Assembly: GCA_004124535.1 (NCBI GenBank)
Contig: SCKQ01000005.1
Span: 8,321-72,320, forward strand
From: Fidelibacterota bacterium
GTDB lineage: Bacteria > Marinisomatota > Marinisomatia > Marinisomatales > TCS55
Direction of reading: 5' to 3'
Length of the DNA stretch: 64,000 nucleotides
Of this stretch, positions 8,402 through 16,783 are shown piece after piece. Made by a program: the position numbers and the translations under genes. Under the pieces are notes generated by a model, which saw only the letters and a program-made list of their open reading frames with translations, made no database searches and was not told the origin of the DNA. The stretch's first letter is position 1. Every line of letters starts with the position of its first letter.

Positions 8402-9855
8402 CTAATTCTATTCTTTTCCAAGGTTTTAGTTTCCTGCAAAATTAATTTCCAGGCCTTGATAACATGATCCCATGTCGTTTTTGTCTGACCGATAGAAAAT
8501 CTTATGGTGTATTTATTATTTAATTTGGTATGAATTAAATAGAGTTTGCCGCTATCATTCAGTCTTTGGACAAGTGCTTCATTGAATTCATCCGAACCTT
8601 TATAACGGAAACAAACCAGATTTAGTACGGTTGGTGCCATTAATTCAAACCGATCGTCTTTATTAATCTCTTCTGTGAGCGCTTTAGCTGATCCTATATG
8701 CTGTCTTATGTGTGCTTGGATTCCCTTGATTCCATAATGGCGAATAACGCTCCATAATTTTAGGGATCGGAAACGTCTGCCCAGCGGTATCTGCCAATCT
8801 CTATAGTCAAATACAGAATTTGATTTACTTTCTTTAGTTTTTAAGTATTCCGGCGTGATGCTGAGCGAGTCGATCAACGCATCTCTATTAGATACGTAAA
8901 AACAGCTACAGTCAAAATTTGTTAGCATAAATTTATGCGGATTGAAACAGTAGCTTTGGGCAAGTTCCAAACCTTCGTGAATGAAGCGGTATTCAGGGCA
9001 TGTGGCTGCAGATCCAGCCATGGCGGCGTCAACATGCAGCCAAATACCGAATTCCGAGCAAATGTTTCCGATCTCTGTTAGAGGATCAAGAGCTGTACTG
9101 GATGTCGTGCCCACTGTAGCACAGACAAAAGCGGGTGTTAAACCATCTCTTATATCTTGTTCTACAGCTCTGCGCAGTTCTGATGGTCTCATGGCAAATT
9201 CATCATCAACTGTAATTGACCGCAGATTATGTTTACCGATACCAGTAATCTTCACAGCTTTTTCTATTGAAGAATGGGCCTGGTTAGAGGTATAAACGCG
9301 AAGTTTACCATCGAAACCAGTCTCATTTATTTTACCATTTGATGCTTTTTCTCGGGCAGCTAACAAAGCACAAAGTATTGCACTGGATGCCGTATCATGA
9401 ATTACACCACCGCCTGTACTGGTAGATTTGAATTTTTCGGGGAGATGTAACATATCCACCAGCCAATCCAATACGTGTGTTTCCAGTTCTGTACATGCCG
9501 GGCTAGTGGCCCACAACATCCCTTGCACACCAAGTCCAGTTGAGAGCATATCACCAAGAATAGCTGGACCAGTCGAGTTGCAAGGGAAAAAAGCGAAAAA
9601 ATTAGGGGATTGCCAGTGGGTTACTCCGGGCAGGATTTTTTCATTCATATCCGCTAACACTGCCTCGAAAGTTTCACCATCTTCAGGAGGGTGGTCTGGC
9701 AGCTGTCCACGGATGTCACCAGGCCGCGCTTGGGAAAGTACGGGTAATGAATCCACGTTTTGATAATATTCTGCTATCCAATCTATTACCTTATAGCCAT
9801 TATTTTTGAATTCGTCGATTGTCATATGAATTGAATGTTTGTTATCCATGTTCAT
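8398..9855 (-). CDS. Aromatic-L-amino-acid decarboxylase homologue (PLP-dependent group II decarboxylase)
   Basis: The 485-residue protein closely resembles animal and plant aromatic amino acid decarboxylases (DOPA/tryptophan type). The PLP lysine is K308 in FNPHKFML. The ring-stacking His is in NQAHSS (about 194), and the PLP-nitrogen Asp is in HVDAAMAGSA (D276). The catalytic-loop Tyr that distinguishes decarboxylases from aldehyde synthases aligns with Y337 (TPEYLK), so decarboxylation is expected. The usual Tyr in the HVDAAYAG motif is Met here, which may alter the substrate pocket. The product would be an aromatic amine such as tryptamine or phenethylamine (inference). It is transcribed divergently from uvrC. 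Confidence 0.88.
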   Translation of the reverse strand: MNMDNKHSIHMTIDEFKNNGYKVIDWIAEYYQNVDSLPVLSQARPGDIRGQLPDHPPEDGETFEAVLADMNEKILPGVTHWQSPNFFAFFPCNSTGPAILGDMLSTGLGVQGMLWATSPACTELETHVLDWLVDMLHLPEKFKSTSTGGGVIHDTASSAILCALLAAREKASNGKINETGFDGKLRVYTSNQAHSSIEKAVKITGIGKHNLRSITVDDEFAMRPSELRRAVEQDIRDGLTPAFVCATVGTTSSTALDPLTEIGNICSEFGIWLHVDAAMAGSAATCPEYRFIHEGLELAQSYCFNPHKFMLTNFDCSCFYVSNRDALIDSLSITPEYLKTKESKSNSVFDYRDWQIPLGRRFRSLKLWSVIRHYGIKGIQAHIRQHIGSAKALTEEINKDDRFELMAPTVLNLVCFRYKGSDEFNEALVQRLNDSGKLYLIHTKLNNKYTIRFSIGQTKTTWDHVIKAWKLILQETKTLEKNRIS

Positions 9856-9912
9856 TTATCCTTCATTTATTAATTATTTATATCGATAATATTAGAATTG
9901 ACAGTCGAGGTA

Positions 9913-9932
9913 TGAAATACAATTGTATTTCA
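9913..9932. promoter_or_regulatory. Perfect 20-bp palindrome in the divergent uvrC / decarboxylase promoter region
   Basis: The sequence TGAAATACAATTGTATTTCA is an exact inverted repeat in the 124-base gap between the divergent decarboxylase and uvrC genes. A TTGACA (9898-9903) lies just upstream on the uvrC side. Perfect symmetry with a half-site of ten bases is typical of a dimeric repressor or activator operator. The regulator is not identifiable from this window. Confidence 0.5.
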
Positions 9933-9979
9933 AAACGGAGTAATCCAGATTATATTTTAATGAATGTATATTTTGGGTC

Positions 9980-11824
9980 ATGAAGACTAGTTTAAATGAG
10001 AAAATAAAAAATATTCCCACAAAACCGGGTGTATACCAATTTAAAAACGATGTAGGTGAAATTATTTATATAGGTAAGGCCAAAAACCTACGCACCAGAG
10101 TACGATCCTATTTCCAAAAAAACAAATATCAGACACCAAAAAATCAATCCATGATCAAACGGATTACCGATTTGGATTGGATTGTAGTTTCGACCGAAGT
10201 AGAGGCATTGTTGACTGAAGCAAATCTGGTAAAAAAACATAAGCCGCATTATAACATTAATCTCAAAGATGATAAATCCTTTCCTTATATACGAATCACG
10301 AGGGAACCTTATTCGAGAATTTTTATTACCAGAGATATAGTTAAAGATGGATCCAGATATTTTGGTCCGTATACAGATGTTTATTTACTGCGCAGATCGT
10401 TAAAGGCCGTTCATAAGATTTTTCCTATACGTAGCTGCGACTTTTATTTAGATCAGGAAGTTATTCGTGCCGGCAAAGTAGATCTCTGCCTGGATTACCA
10501 TATTAAGAAATGTGAAGGCCCCTGTCAGAATTTGGTCTCCCAGAAAGATTACAATGCGATGATAAAACGGGTAGTGCAGTTTTTACAAGGCAAAACGAAA
10601 GAAACAGAAAATTATATAAACAAACAGATGAGTGTCGCGGCAGATGAGATGCGCTACGAAGATGCTGCAATGTATCGTGATCAACTTGCAGCCGTTAAAA
10701 GTTTTAAAGAAAAGCAACGCAAGGTTGCTGCTGACTTTGATAATCGTGATGTATTTGCCATGGCAAAACAAGATAATATGTGTGTAACAGTGATTGTACG
10801 AATTCGTAATGGCAGGATCCACAGCAGAGAAAAAATCTCAATTAATATTGGCGATGAAAGGGACGCAGATATTTTTGAATCCGTCATCACACAATTTTAT
10901 CTTAACTCAGATTTCATCCCGAAAACAATAAATGTTGCCGACGTACCAACTAATAAAAAACAGCTACTGGTCTGGTTAAAAGAAAAACGAAGCGGCCCTG
11001 TTCATATTCAAGTTCCAAAGAGAGGGGAAAAAGCCAGGGAGATACGGCTGGCAGCACAAAACGCAAAGCTGTTGCTAGGAGAATGGATAATCAATCGCAA
11101 GAAACGGCGCGAGTTGATACCAAAAATGGTGCAACAACTTCAGGAAGATCTGCAACTTAAGATACCACCACGCCGAATAGAGGCATTTGATATTTCTCAT
11201 TTGGGAGGCACAAATACGGTTGCTTCGATGGTATGTTTTATTGATGGTAAAGCACGTAAATCGGAATACAGGAAGTACAAAATAAAGACAGTTGATGGTA
11301 TTGATGATTTTGCCGCTATGCGGGAAGTGGTATTCAGGCGTTATCGGCGATTGAAAAGCGAACAGGCAACCCTGCCAGATCTAATACTTATTGATGGCGG
11401 TAAAGGACAACTTAGCATGGCAATATCTGCATTGCGTGAACTTGGATTGGATTACTTGACAGTCATTGGGCTGGCGAAGCGATTGGAAGAAGTATTCGTG
11501 CCAGGTCACTCGGACGCACAATCCATACCCAAACAATCACCTGGTCTGATATTATTAAGGAAAATACGGGATGAGGCCCATCGGTTTGCGATCACATTTC
11601 AAAAACAGAAACGAAACAAACAAGTACGCACATCAATATTTGATAGCATTGATGGTATGGGCCCGAAACGGGTACAATCTTTATTTACTGTATTCCAAGA
11701 CATAGAAAGCATTGCCCAGGCTAATACTGATATAATTGCCAAGAAAGCTAAGATTCCCTTAAAACAGGCCAAAAGTGTGCGTTTGGCTGCTAGACAGTTT
11801 CGAACAGAAAAAACGCCTAAGTAA
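9980..11824 (+). CDS. uvrC: Excinuclease ABC subunit C
   Basis: UvrC makes both incisions during nucleotide excision repair, acting with UvrB on damaged DNA. At 614 residues it is full length. The GIY-YIG nuclease domain is at the N-terminus (GVYQF then IIYIGKAKNL, residues about 17-40). A UVR/UvrB-binding helix pair lies near 205-240 (MRYEDAAMYRDQL). The RNase H-like second nuclease has AFDISHLGG (about 398), LILIDGGKGQL (about 470) and RDEAHRFAI (about 535). Two helix-hairpin-helix motifs close the protein. It starts with ATG at 9980, downstream of the palindromic element. Confidence 0.97.
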   Translation: MKTSLNEKIKNIPTKPGVYQFKNDVGEIIYIGKAKNLRTRVRSYFQKNKYQTPKNQSMIKRITDLDWIVVSTEVEALLTEANLVKKHKPHYNINLKDDKSFPYIRITREPYSRIFITRDIVKDGSRYFGPYTDVYLLRRSLKAVHKIFPIRSCDFYLDQEVIRAGKVDLCLDYHIKKCEGPCQNLVSQKDYNAMIKRVVQFLQGKTKETENYINKQMSVAADEMRYEDAAMYRDQLAAVKSFKEKQRKVAADFDNRDVFAMAKQDNMCVTVIVRIRNGRIHSREKISINIGDERDADIFESVITQFYLNSDFIPKTINVADVPTNKKQLLVWLKEKRSGPVHIQVPKRGEKAREIRLAAQNAKLLLGEWIINRKKRRELIPKMVQQLQEDLQLKIPPRRIEAFDISHLGGTNTVASMVCFIDGKARKSEYRKYKIKTVDGIDDFAAMREVVFRRYRRLKSEQATLPDLILIDGGKGQLSMAISALRELGLDYLTVIGLAKRLEEVFVPGHSDAQSIPKQSPGLILLRKIRDEAHRFAITFQKQKRNKQVRTSIFDSIDGMGPKRVQSLFTVFQDIESIAQANTDIIAKKAKIPLKQAKSVRLAARQFRTEKTPK

Positions 11825-11920
11825 ACCAGTGCGATTAAGCGTTAAAATAACATAGAGAAAGCTGTATTTCCTGTGATAAATATCAACTACACCTAACTCT
11901 ATTACTTGTAGATTAGCTAA

Positions 11921-13774
11921 ATGATTTGGTTTCGCTGCCTATTACTTAACGGATTAATACTTCATTCACTATCTGGGCAGGAATATGTTCCTGACAGAAT
12001 AATTGTAAAACTTGCTCCGGATATTTCTCGTAATGATTTCAGCAGTATACTTGATACCAATAATTATGTGATTGAAAAAGTATTGGTCAGGCGTCTAAAT
12101 ATCATAAGCATCAAATTGAAGAACAATCAAATTTCTCCATTAGATGCTGTCAAGGAATTTCGCAGCAATCCATTTGTTGATAAAGCAATTCCAGACACAA
12201 AAGTTTCACGTAGGGATATACCGGATGACACTCAGTTTGACCAGCAATGGGCATTGCATAATGTAGGCCAGAACGGCGGTACAGAAGATGCCGATATTGA
12301 TGCACCAGAAGCCTGGGATATCGCAACCGGGGGCGTAACACCTTTGGGAGACACAATAGTGGTTGCTATTGTTGACGGAGGCATGATGCTAACCCATGCG
12401 GATCTAACTCCTAATTTGTGGACGAATTGGGGTGAAATACCTGGAAATGGAATTGATGATGATAATAATGGTTATGTCGATGATGTGCACGGCTGGGATG
12501 CTTATTCCTCAGATGGATCTGTACCAAGTGATGGTCACGGTACCCACGTGGCGGGAATAGTAGGTGCGAAGGGTAATAATGGTGTCTATGTGGCCGGTGT
12601 GAACTGGAATGTAAAACTCATGCCAATAGCTGGTTCTTCCGGAACGACCTCTATTGTTTTGGAAGCATATGGTTATGCCCTGGATCAACGGGCAATTTAT
12701 GATTCTACTGATGGATCCTCTGGTGCATTCGTGGTGGCTACTAACAGCAGTTTTGGTGTTAATAACGCTGACTGCAACAGCGGTAATTATTCTCTCTGGA
12801 ACGATATGTATGATGCCCTGGGCCAGTATGGTATACTTAGCTGCGGTGCAACGATGAATATTAATTCCAACGTTGATGTTACTGGCGATGTACCTACGGG
12901 ATGTGAAAGTGATTATATGATTTCAGTTACAAATACGACGCGAAATGATGCGAAAAACAGCGGCGCTGCCTATGGGGCAACTACCATTGATCTTGGAGCG
13001 CCGGGGACACAGGTGTTATCTACTTACACTGGCGGTGGTACTTCATCTCTATCAGGTACATCCATGGCCTCTCCGCACGTTGCTGGCGCAGTTGGCTTCC
13101 TGCACGCATCAATGTCTGCCGGTTTTGCGTCTTTTTTTCAAAGTAATCCTGCAGAAGGTGGTTTGCTTATTAAACAATTGATCTTGGATGGCACTGATCC
13201 ATTACCAACACTTAATGGTGTTACGGTGAGTGGCGGGCGGTTAAACCTTTATAATTCAGCATTATTAAGTATGGAGACCATGGCAGCAGATTCCCTGGAT
13301 CCAAACCCTGTCACCAATGTTACAGCAGATACTACAGAATGGTATCGCGTAACATTAAATTGGAACGATCCTACAGAGTTATTTGGAGGTGATGCAATCC
13401 CCACTTTTATGATAAATATATATCGGGATGGTGAATTTGAAAGTTCTGTCTGGCAAGGTGTAGAAAGTTTTACCGATATAGGGCTGCCAGCTGATACGGA
13501 GTACATATATACGTTGGTTACCAGTATTGTAACTACTGACTCACTGAGCATCGGTGTATCAATCCCAATAGTTGTTGGTGGTGGAAACTGTCAACCGGGT
13601 GATTTAACTGAAAATAACGTAGTGGATGTGCTGGATGTGGTACAATTATTACGATTTGTTCTCGGATATAATGAACCCAGCCCGGTACACTATTGCACAG
13701 GAGATTTGAACTACGATAATTATCTAAATATCACAGATGTCCTGATGCTTATGGATATAATTTTGGGTATATGA
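11921..13774 (+). CDS. Secreted S8 subtilisin-like protease with C-terminal dockerin repeats
   Basis: This is a secreted serine protease of 617 residues. A signal peptide (residues 1-19, ending HSLSG) is followed by a propeptide-like segment (20-90). The catalytic triad is visible: D152 in VAIVDGGM, H209 in GHGTHVAG, and S381 in GTSMASPH. Next comes an Fn3-like region (about 470-555). The last 60 residues hold two dockerin-type calcium-binding repeats, GDLTENNVVDVLDVV and GDLNYDNYLNITDVL. In FCB-group bacteria such dockerin-like tails are common on secreted proteins without a cellulosome, and no cohesin gene is seen here. A Rieske protein follows 31 bases later. Confidence 0.92.
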   Translation: MIWFRCLLLNGLILHSLSGQEYVPDRIIVKLAPDISRNDFSSILDTNNYVIEKVLVRRLNIISIKLKNNQISPLDAVKEFRSNPFVDKAIPDTKVSRRDIPDDTQFDQQWALHNVGQNGGTEDADIDAPEAWDIATGGVTPLGDTIVVAIVDGGMMLTHADLTPNLWTNWGEIPGNGIDDDNNGYVDDVHGWDAYSSDGSVPSDGHGTHVAGIVGAKGNNGVYVAGVNWNVKLMPIAGSSGTTSIVLEAYGYALDQRAIYDSTDGSSGAFVVATNSSFGVNNADCNSGNYSLWNDMYDALGQYGILSCGATMNINSNVDVTGDVPTGCESDYMISVTNTTRNDAKNSGAAYGATTIDLGAPGTQVLSTYTGGGTSSLSGTSMASPHVAGAVGFLHASMSAGFASFFQSNPAEGGLLIKQLILDGTDPLPTLNGVTVSGGRLNLYNSALLSMETMAADSLDPNPVTNVTADTTEWYRVTLNWNDPTELFGGDAIPTFMINIYRDGEFESSVWQGVESFTDIGLPADTEYIYTLVTSIVTTDSLSIGVSIPIVVGGGNCQPGDLTENNVVDVLDVVQLLRFVLGYNEPSPVHYCTGDLNYDNYLNITDVLMLMDIILGI

Positions 13775-13805
13775 TTTCTGACAATACTAGTATGAGGATA
13801 ATGGA

Positions 13806-14297
13806 ATGAATGATATTAGTATTAACGCACTTATAAATAATTACTGTAATAGAAGGGAATTTGTCAAAGATGCATTAACCGGGATAGGTACCGTAGCATT
13901 CGGAAGTTTTGTTATGATGAACCAAAGTAGTTGTAGTGATGGTAGCCCTACGGCGCCTACCGACAGTAACGGTGAGACTAGTATTACTGTCGACTTGTCA
14001 TTACCACAAAATAGCGCTCTGGCAACAGTAGGCGGTACATTGGCATTGACCGCCAATGAATTGGACGGCTCGGGCATACTGCTATACAGGCAAAGTGATA
14101 CCAGTGTGTTGGCATTCAGCAGAATTTGCACGCATAATGGTTGTACAATTGGTTCGTTTCAGAATGGTACATCTGCATGTCCCTGTCATGGCAGCCAGTT
14201 CAATACATCGGGCAGTGTTGTAAATGGACCGGCTGTAAATCCATTGAAACAGTATTCAGCAACTATTGTAGGTAATATAGTGACCATTTATCCCTGA
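13806..14297 (+). CDS. Rieske [2Fe-2S] domain protein with Tat-type signal
   Basis: This is an exported or membrane-tethered iron-sulfur electron carrier of 163 residues. The N-terminus has a twin-arginine-like signal (NRREFVKDALTGIG) leading to a hydrophobic stretch and a Ser-Cys that could be lipidated. The Rieske ligands are in CTHNGC (C108, H110) and CPCHGS (C125-H128). It ends with the usual NPLKQYSATIVGNIVTIYP strands. No cytochrome b or c1 gene is adjacent, so it is probably not part of a bc1 complex encoded here. Its TGA shares a base with the ATG of the following membrane-protein gene. Confidence 0.9.
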   Translation: MNDISINALINNYCNRREFVKDALTGIGTVAFGSFVMMNQSSCSDGSPTAPTDSNGETSITVDLSLPQNSALATVGGTLALTANELDGSGILLYRQSDTSVLAFSRICTHNGCTIGSFQNGTSACPCHGSQFNTSGSVVNGPAVNPLKQYSATIVGNIVTIYP

Positions 14298-15004
14298 TGA
14301 AAAAGCGAGTGGTCAATTTATTTATTACCTTGCCCTTAGCCAGCATAGGGCTATACATTTTTCTCCTGGCAGCAGCCATAGTTTCCTACAATGGCGGTAA
14401 TTCAATAGACCACCATGAAATCGGGTATTCTTTTTCCCTGAATTTCCTCAGCGATCTGGGTAGGTCCAGCGGTTACGCTGGACAGGATAATAGCCTGTCA
14501 TTTTACAGTTTTAATTTATCGTTAGTCACTACAGGTATCGCATTTTTTGCATACTTTATATTCCTGCCTTCATTACATAATTCAAATCCAAAATCATTTC
14601 TATTTTCACGGGTTGGCAGTCTTTTTGGGTGTTTTGCAAGCATCTGTTTTACTGGGGTAGGTCTGACCCCTGCTGATACCTTAAAAGACTTGCATATATT
14701 TTTTGCTAACTGGGTTTTCCGTTCTATGAGCCTGGCGGTACTATTTTATGCCTTAACATTTCTTTTCCTTAATAAAGATAATCTATATATATCTATATTA
14801 TTTCTGTTGAGCGGAATCGTTGTTTTTGCTCATATAGTGATTGCCGATATAGATCTGGCCGTTTATATGTCCAATCCCCATTATGCCCGAGTCCTATCCC
14901 AGAAAGCAGCTGTCATCGCGATGATATCCATGGTCCCATTAATGGCGATCATTAATTTGAGACACTTACAGGAAAGGACTATTAATCTGCGAATATTTGG
15001 TTAA
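14297..15004 (+). CDS. DUF998-like multi-pass membrane protein
   Basis: This 235-residue protein has about six hydrophobic segments (residues 8-30, 75-93, 105-125, 138-157, 163-182 and 197-217). The NFLSDLGRSSGYAG stretch in the first external loop resembles DUF998 proteins, whose function is unknown. It is coupled to the Rieske gene by a one-base stop-start overlap, which suggests the two work together, possibly as a membrane anchor or quinone-side partner. That functional link is inference from gene order only. It ends 27 bases from the convergent TlpA-like gene, with no clear terminator between. Confidence 0.65.
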   Translation: MKKRVVNLFITLPLASIGLYIFLLAAAIVSYNGGNSIDHHEIGYSFSLNFLSDLGRSSGYAGQDNSLSFYSFNLSLVTTGIAFFAYFIFLPSLHNSNPKSFLFSRVGSLFGCFASICFTGVGLTPADTLKDLHIFFANWVFRSMSLAVLFYALTFLFLNKDNLYISILFLLSGIVVFAHIVIADIDLAVYMSNPHYARVLSQKAAVIAMISMVPLMAIINLRHLQERTINLRIFG

Positions 15005-15031
15005 TGGGATTAATATAATTTAGATAAAGTA

Positions 15032-15724
15032 CTATAGTCTCATCTCAGCCAAAGCGAGTTTCCTCTCTTTTCGGTTTAGTTCCCTTTCGGCTTTGAATAA
15101 TTCTGTTTCAAGTTTCCTTATAGAATATCGTTCACTTCGGGTTTGCTGCTTCTTAAGCTGTTTCAATATTTGTCTTTTTGCAGTTAAAGATTGTTTTTGT
15201 TCCATTAATTGATCCATTAACAAATTATGTATGACACGTTTCATATCATTGAATTCTTGCATTTCAAACAATCGCGTAAGAAAGGAAATTGTCCCATCTG
15301 GTGCTATAATTACATTACGTGTTACCCCGCTGTTTCGATCAGCAAACAGGGCGAATATATCCGCGCCAGGATCTAGAGCAATAGGGTAGGTGACTTGCAC
15401 TTCTTTTGCAAACTTGGTAATAACATCTGCTGGTTCATCCCTGTCTATGCCAATCACATTCAGCCCAATATTTTTGTAGACTTTCCAAATTTCCTTCTCA
15501 ATGTAGGGCATTTCTTCCCGGCATACGTGGCACCAGCTTGCCGTGAACTGCAGCATAGTTACCTGGCCATTTAAATCTTCAAGAGAAGTTTGTGTGCCAT
15601 TGGGAAAATCAAGCACAAAATTAGGGGAATCATCACCAACGTATAAAATATAACCACGATCATTCGCTGTCTGTGAAAAAGCAATAGTTAGAGCTAGTAG
15701 AAAGAATAATGGCCGTTTGATCAT
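15032..15724 (-). CDS. TlpA/ResA-like thioredoxin-fold protein with basic coiled-coil tail
   Basis: This is a predicted exported thiol-disulfide protein of 230 residues. Residues 1-18 form a signal peptide ([18 protein letters not shown]). The thioredoxin fold follows, with active-site motif WCHVC (C65, C68) and the TlpA-family [19 protein letters not shown] stretch. From about residue 160 the chain becomes a Lys/Arg/Glu/Gln-rich predicted coiled coil, unusual for the family. I chose the ATG at 15724, which overlaps the upstream gene's TGA as ATGA, rather than an in-frame ATG at 15751 lying deep in that gene. It probably shares a transcript with the cystathionine-synthase-like gene. Confidence 0.82.
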   Translation of the reverse strand: MIKRPLFFLLALTIAFSQTANDRGYILYVGDDSPNFVLDFPNGTQTSLEDLNGQVTMLQFTASWCHVCREEMPYIEKEIWKVYKNIGLNVIGIDRDEPADVITKFAKEVQVTYPIALDPGADIFALFADRNSGVTRNVIIAPDGTISFLTRLFEMQEFNDMKRVIHNLLMDQLMEQKQSLTAKRQILKQLKKQQTRSERYSIRKLETELFKAERELNRKERKLALAEMRL

Positions 15725-16674
15725 ATACGAAACGCGTTGTTGGCCATCCACGCATCATTAACAAACTTGCTTAGATAGTTTCGAATACTATCTGGGAGAA
15801 TTACAAGTACATTTTTATCGGACTCAAGATCTTGGGCAGCTTCAATAGCTCCCCAAACAACTGATCCAGAGGATCCACCGATCAATAAGCCTTCTTCCTT
15901 GATCAGTCTACGGGCCATGGTGAACGCATCTTGATCATTGGTTTTTATGTAGCGATCCACCAATGTGTTATCCAGCACCTCAGGGAAAAAATCATACCCT
16001 ATACCTTCTACATGATAGGTATTTATTTCGCTACCGCCTCCAAGAACTGAACCAATTGGATCAACGCCGACTACTTCAATGTCAGGAATAGCTTCTCTTA
16101 ATCTTTTTGCCACACCAGTTATAGTACCGCCAGTGCCAGCGCCGATAACGATCATCGCCAGATTTTTACCGAATTCATCAAGAATCTCTTCGGCCGTTCC
16201 ATAATAGTGCGCATCCGGGTTATTTGGGTTAGCGTATTGATCGAGTATATGAGAATTAGGTATTTCACTATGTAACCGTTTGGCAACACCGAGAAGACTT
16301 TCAGGATCATCATGAGCTGCTTCTGTTGGTGTGCGTACGATTTCTGCCCCTAGCGCTTTCAAAACAACTTCTTTTTCCATACTCATTTTTTCCGGCATGG
16401 TAATGATGAGTTTATATCCTTTTACCGCAGCGGCCAGAGCCAGGCCAATACCCGTATTACCGGAACTAGGTTCGATCAATGTATCTCCTGGTTTGATACG
16501 CCCTTCTTTCTCAGCTTCCTCGATCATACGTACGCCAATACGATCTTTCAAAGAACCACCAGGGCTTAAAAATTCACATTTGGCAAATAACTGGCAGTTT
16601 AGCTCAGCACCTATTTTACCCAGTTTTACTATCGGTGTTTTCCCAACCGCATCTAGAATAGAATTGTGTATCAT
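15721..16674 (-). CDS. Cystathionine beta-synthase-like PLP enzyme (catalytic core only)
   Basis: This fold-type II PLP enzyme of 317 residues resembles the catalytic core of eukaryotic cystathionine beta-synthase more than ordinary CysK. Shared stretches include [72 protein letters not shown] and [12 protein letters not shown]. The PLP lysine is K43 in [11 protein letters not shown]. It lacks the haem-binding N-terminus and the C-terminal CBS (Bateman) pair, as many bacterial forms do. It should condense homocysteine (or O-acetylserine plus sulfide) with serine chemistry; which one cannot be settled here. It is divergent from the TonB-dependent receptor. Confidence 0.85.
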   Translation of the reverse strand: MIHNSILDAVGKTPIVKLGKIGAELNCQLFAKCEFLSPGGSLKDRIGVRMIEEAEKEGRIKPGDTLIEPSSGNTGIGLALAAAVKGYKLIITMPEKMSMEKEVVLKALGAEIVRTPTEAAHDDPESLLGVAKRLHSEIPNSHILDQYANPNNPDAHYYGTAEEILDEFGKNLAMIVIGAGTGGTITGVAKRLREAIPDIEVVGVDPIGSVLGGGSEINTYHVEGIGYDFFPEVLDNTLVDRYIKTNDQDAFTMARRLIKEEGLLIGGSSGSVVWGAIEAAQDLESDKNVLVILPDSIRNYLSKFVNDAWMANNAFRI

Positions 16675-16783
16675 TTTACAACCTAATTAATTACTGCTAT
16701 GATAAGAAATACCTGAAAAATTACGAATAATTAAATATAATATTTGTATTACATTCACCGTTAATTTGGCTGTCTATCTGAAT

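Noticed and set aside
13570..13774. Dockerin repeats as evidence of a cellulosome
   Set aside because: No cohesin or scaffoldin is in the window, and the repeat pair sits on a protease; such tails also occur on non-cellulosomal secreted proteins.
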